NCBI GenBank assembly: GCA_030431255.1
Contig: JAUIJL010000008.1
Location: forward strand, 124,001 to 188,000
DNA length: 64,000 nucleotides
From: Thermoanaerobaculia bacterium
Lineage (GTDB): Bacteria > Acidobacteriota > Thermoanaerobaculia > Multivoradales > J023
Direction of reading: 5' to 3'
A model generated the notes under the pieces. It did not search any database and was not told the origin of the DNA. It saw only the letters and a list, made by a program, of their open reading frames with translations. Of the stretch, positions 62,706 to 64,000 are shown one piece after another (positions within the stretch are counted from its first letter, which is position 1; each line of letters starts with the position of its first letter). The position numbers were made by a program, and so were the translations under genes.

Positions 62706-62975
62706 ATGAGCCAACATCCGTTCAAACGTTACCTCGGCTGGTTCCTCTCGCTGTTCATGTCCCTGTCCGGCTTCATGTCCATGAGCGCTCCGGAGCAGAG
62801 CACCTGCGAGCCACCGGTGTGCGATCCTGAGATTCCCCTGGGCATCGAATTCGCGGTCGGTGACGATCCGCCGCCGTGCCCACCGGCCGGTTGCGATCCA
62901 CAGCTGCCGTCGGGCATCGAATTCATGGTCCACAGCTCCGATGGGGAAGGGGGGGAGTTTCTGATCGATTGGTGA
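62706..62975 (+). CDS. Small secreted protein with an internally duplicated CDPxxPxGIEF motif
   Basis: 89 residues, ATG at 62706 behind AAGGAG. It has a short basic start and a hydrophobic segment (YLGWFLSLFMSLSGFMSM), a signal peptide or anchor. The mature part has two similar halves: CEPPVCDPEIPLGIEFAVG and CPPAGCDPQLPSGIEFMVH, each with a Cys pair, then an acidic tail ending FLIDW. It has its own 5' hairpin and a strong 3' hairpin. I do not recognise a family. Possibly a secreted structural or signalling peptide, or an unusual peptide precursor, but no modification gene is adjacent. Confidence 0.7.
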   Translation: MSQHPFKRYLGWFLSLFMSLSGFMSMSAPEQSTCEPPVCDPEIPLGIEFAVGDDPPPCPPAGCDPQLPSGIEFMVHSSDGEGGEFLIDW

Positions 62976-62982
62976 GGCAGTG

Positions 62983-63006
62983 GCCGGCGAGGAAAACCTC
63001 GCCGGC
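62983..63006 (+). terminator. Strong hairpin after the small secreted protein gene
   Basis: 10-bp perfect stem GCCGGCGAGG / CCTCGCCGGC with loop AAAA. No clear T-run, so termination is likely but not certain. Confidence 0.65.
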
Positions 63007-63123
63007 GACACTCGGATCTTCGTCGGGTTTCGAATAGAAGCCCCCAACGTTGCGTAGGACTTTCTGATCAGACCCCACGCGGGAATCGTCGTCGGAATCA
63101 CCATTCGGGAGAGTCGGATTCTC

Positions 63124-64000
63124 ATGCAGTCTTCAGCGTCGACCTTCAGCCGTCCTTTGCCGGCCCAGCTTCTCCGCGACCTCGGTCGTGTGATTTCCCG
63201 GGGCTGGGACCAGATCGGAGTCGCTTTTGTGGTTTGCTGGTTGACGGGAGTGACCCTGGCCTCGATGTCCGAGACAGATACCTTGGTCTTCAATGCGGTT
63301 TTGATAGGTGCTCGCCTGCTTCTCAACGCCTACGTCTGCTTATTCACTTTTTGCATTTTGACGGGCCAACAATGCCCCGGTATTTTCGATCGATTGGCGT
63401 TGGTGCATCCCTCGGGTTTCATCTGGCAGATCGGATTCATCGTCGCAAGCTTGCTCGGCGGGCTCGTTGCCGCCGGTTTGCCTTGGCTGATGGTGATGTC
63501 GGGTTTCGGCCTAGTGCTCTGTGTGGCGGTTTGTGAGAATCCTCGTCAATTGGAAGGTTTGGGAAGAAGCCTGTATTTGGCTCGCGGTCACCGATGGTGG
63601 CTCAGCCTTTGGATGATTCCGTTTCTGGTTCCCGGTTGGGCATTGGCGAGATGGGTGATCGACCCTGCTTTGCAGGTCGCCCCCCTCTACGGGTTGGAGT
63701 GGCTGCTCGCCGTGACCTCTTTCATTGCTTTGGATGTCGCCGCCGCCGTGGGTCTGACCATCGGATACTTCAGAATTCGTCGAGCCCGGGGCGAGCTCAC
63801 CGCCGACGCCTCATCTGAGGGTGATCTCGGCTCATACGACCCCGCGAGACTTTCCGCGGCAGCGGCTTTGGCGGGATCCGCCGACTTTGCCACCCTACGC
63901 CCGGAGGTCCAACCGGAAGCGCCCAGCTTCCAGCGGGAGTATTCCTCCCTAGAGGAATCTGAGGAAGATGCCTTCCAGCGCGAGTATTTCTCGCAACCGC
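63124..64000 (+). CDS. Multi-pass membrane protein, 3'-truncated by window
   Basis: The plus strand is open from the ATG at 63124 to the end of the window (292 codons) without a stop. About five hydrophobic segments are visible: QIGVAFVVCWLTGVTLAS, a segment around LLLNAYVCLFTFCILTG, QIGFIVASLLGGLVAAG with LVLCVAVCE, LWMIPFLVPGWALA and a last one near SFIALDVAAAVGLTIGYF. After the last helix the protein turns acidic, and two FQREY motifs appear near the end (bases 63931 and 63973), suggesting the start of a repeated cytoplasmic tail. No family recognised; the ribosome site is weak (GGGAGAG at a long distance). Confidence 0.75.
   Translation, partial: MQSSASTFSRPLPAQLLRDLGRVISRGWDQIGVAFVVCWLTGVTLASMSETDTLVFNAVLIGARLLLNAYVCLFTFCILTGQQCPGIFDRLALVHPSGFIWQIGFIVASLLGGLVAAGLPWLMVMSGFGLVLCVAVCENPRQLEGLGRSLYLARGHRWWLSLWMIPFLVPGWALARWVIDPALQVAPLYGLEWLLAVTSFIALDVAAAVGLTIGYFRIRRARGELTADASSEGDLGSYDPARLSAAAALAGSADFATLRPEVQPEAPSFQREYSSLEESEEDAFQREYFSQP

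Noticed and set aside
1-64000. tRNA, rRNA, riboswitch or complete insertion sequence
   Set aside because: No cloverleaf, ribosomal RNA sequence, known riboswitch core or transposase with terminal repeats was recognised; the Rpn gene has no flanking inverted repeats that I could see.

Overview
This is a 64 kb piece of a high-GC chromosome from a Gram-negative bacterium. It carries a very large ADOP/MacB-like FtsX permease, a propeller-type hybrid histidine kinase, FG-GAP/LamG and Rhs secreted giants, a type IV pilus minor-pilin operon and several secreted proteases. This mix is most like an Acidobacteriota genome, or possibly another soil or sediment delta-like lineage. That assignment is inference from gene content: there is no rRNA, tRNA or other marker gene in the window.

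Layout. 1-12160: two paralogous Rhs polymorphic-toxin genes. The first enters from the left edge and ends in a Hint autoprotease plus a Ntox47-like toxin tip with an overlapping immunity gene; the second is complete, 2664 codons, and ends in a HEARH metallopeptidase-like tip followed by a small Zn-ribbon gene. 12320-17855: an MddA-like methanethiol S-methyltransferase and a secreted FG-GAP/LamG protein. 18120-19184: CRISPR array 1 (18 repeats), flanked by a truncated cysteine-containing gene and by decayed beta-helix and glycoside-hydrolase-like genes. 21629-25045: a secreted alpha/beta-hydrolase and a subtilisin with three sets of short tandem repeats. 25211-34574 (minus strand): a receiver-Ser/Thr kinase coupled to a giant hybrid sensor kinase, then heme oxygenase-bacteriophytochrome. 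35314-37794: ADOP permease. 38532-45595: minor pilins fimT/pilV/pilW/pilX and the adhesin pilY1. 45596-47088: CRISPR array 2 (25 repeats), starting directly after the pilY1 stop codon. 47422-50172: a secreted glycoside-hydrolase-fold protein. 50555-53200: AraC regulator, gluconate-dehydrogenase subunit-3-like protein and GMC oxidoreductase.

53148-59550 (minus strand) is the most notable system: a lasso-peptide-type RiPP cluster in the order B1 (PqqD-like leader-binding), B2 (transglutaminase-like leader peptidase), C (asparagine-synthetase-like macrolactam cyclase), two paralogous 44-residue precursors with cysteine-containing cores, D (ABC exporter) and an HlyD membrane-fusion protein. Each precursor is followed by a hairpin.

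The right end has an Rpn-family nuclease, a DUF429 protein, a small secreted protein with an internal duplication, and a membrane protein that runs off the window. Both CRISPR arrays have the same type I-E-like repeat and a shared leader motif, and both read leftwards, but no cas gene is present in the window. No tRNA, rRNA or intact insertion sequence was recognised.
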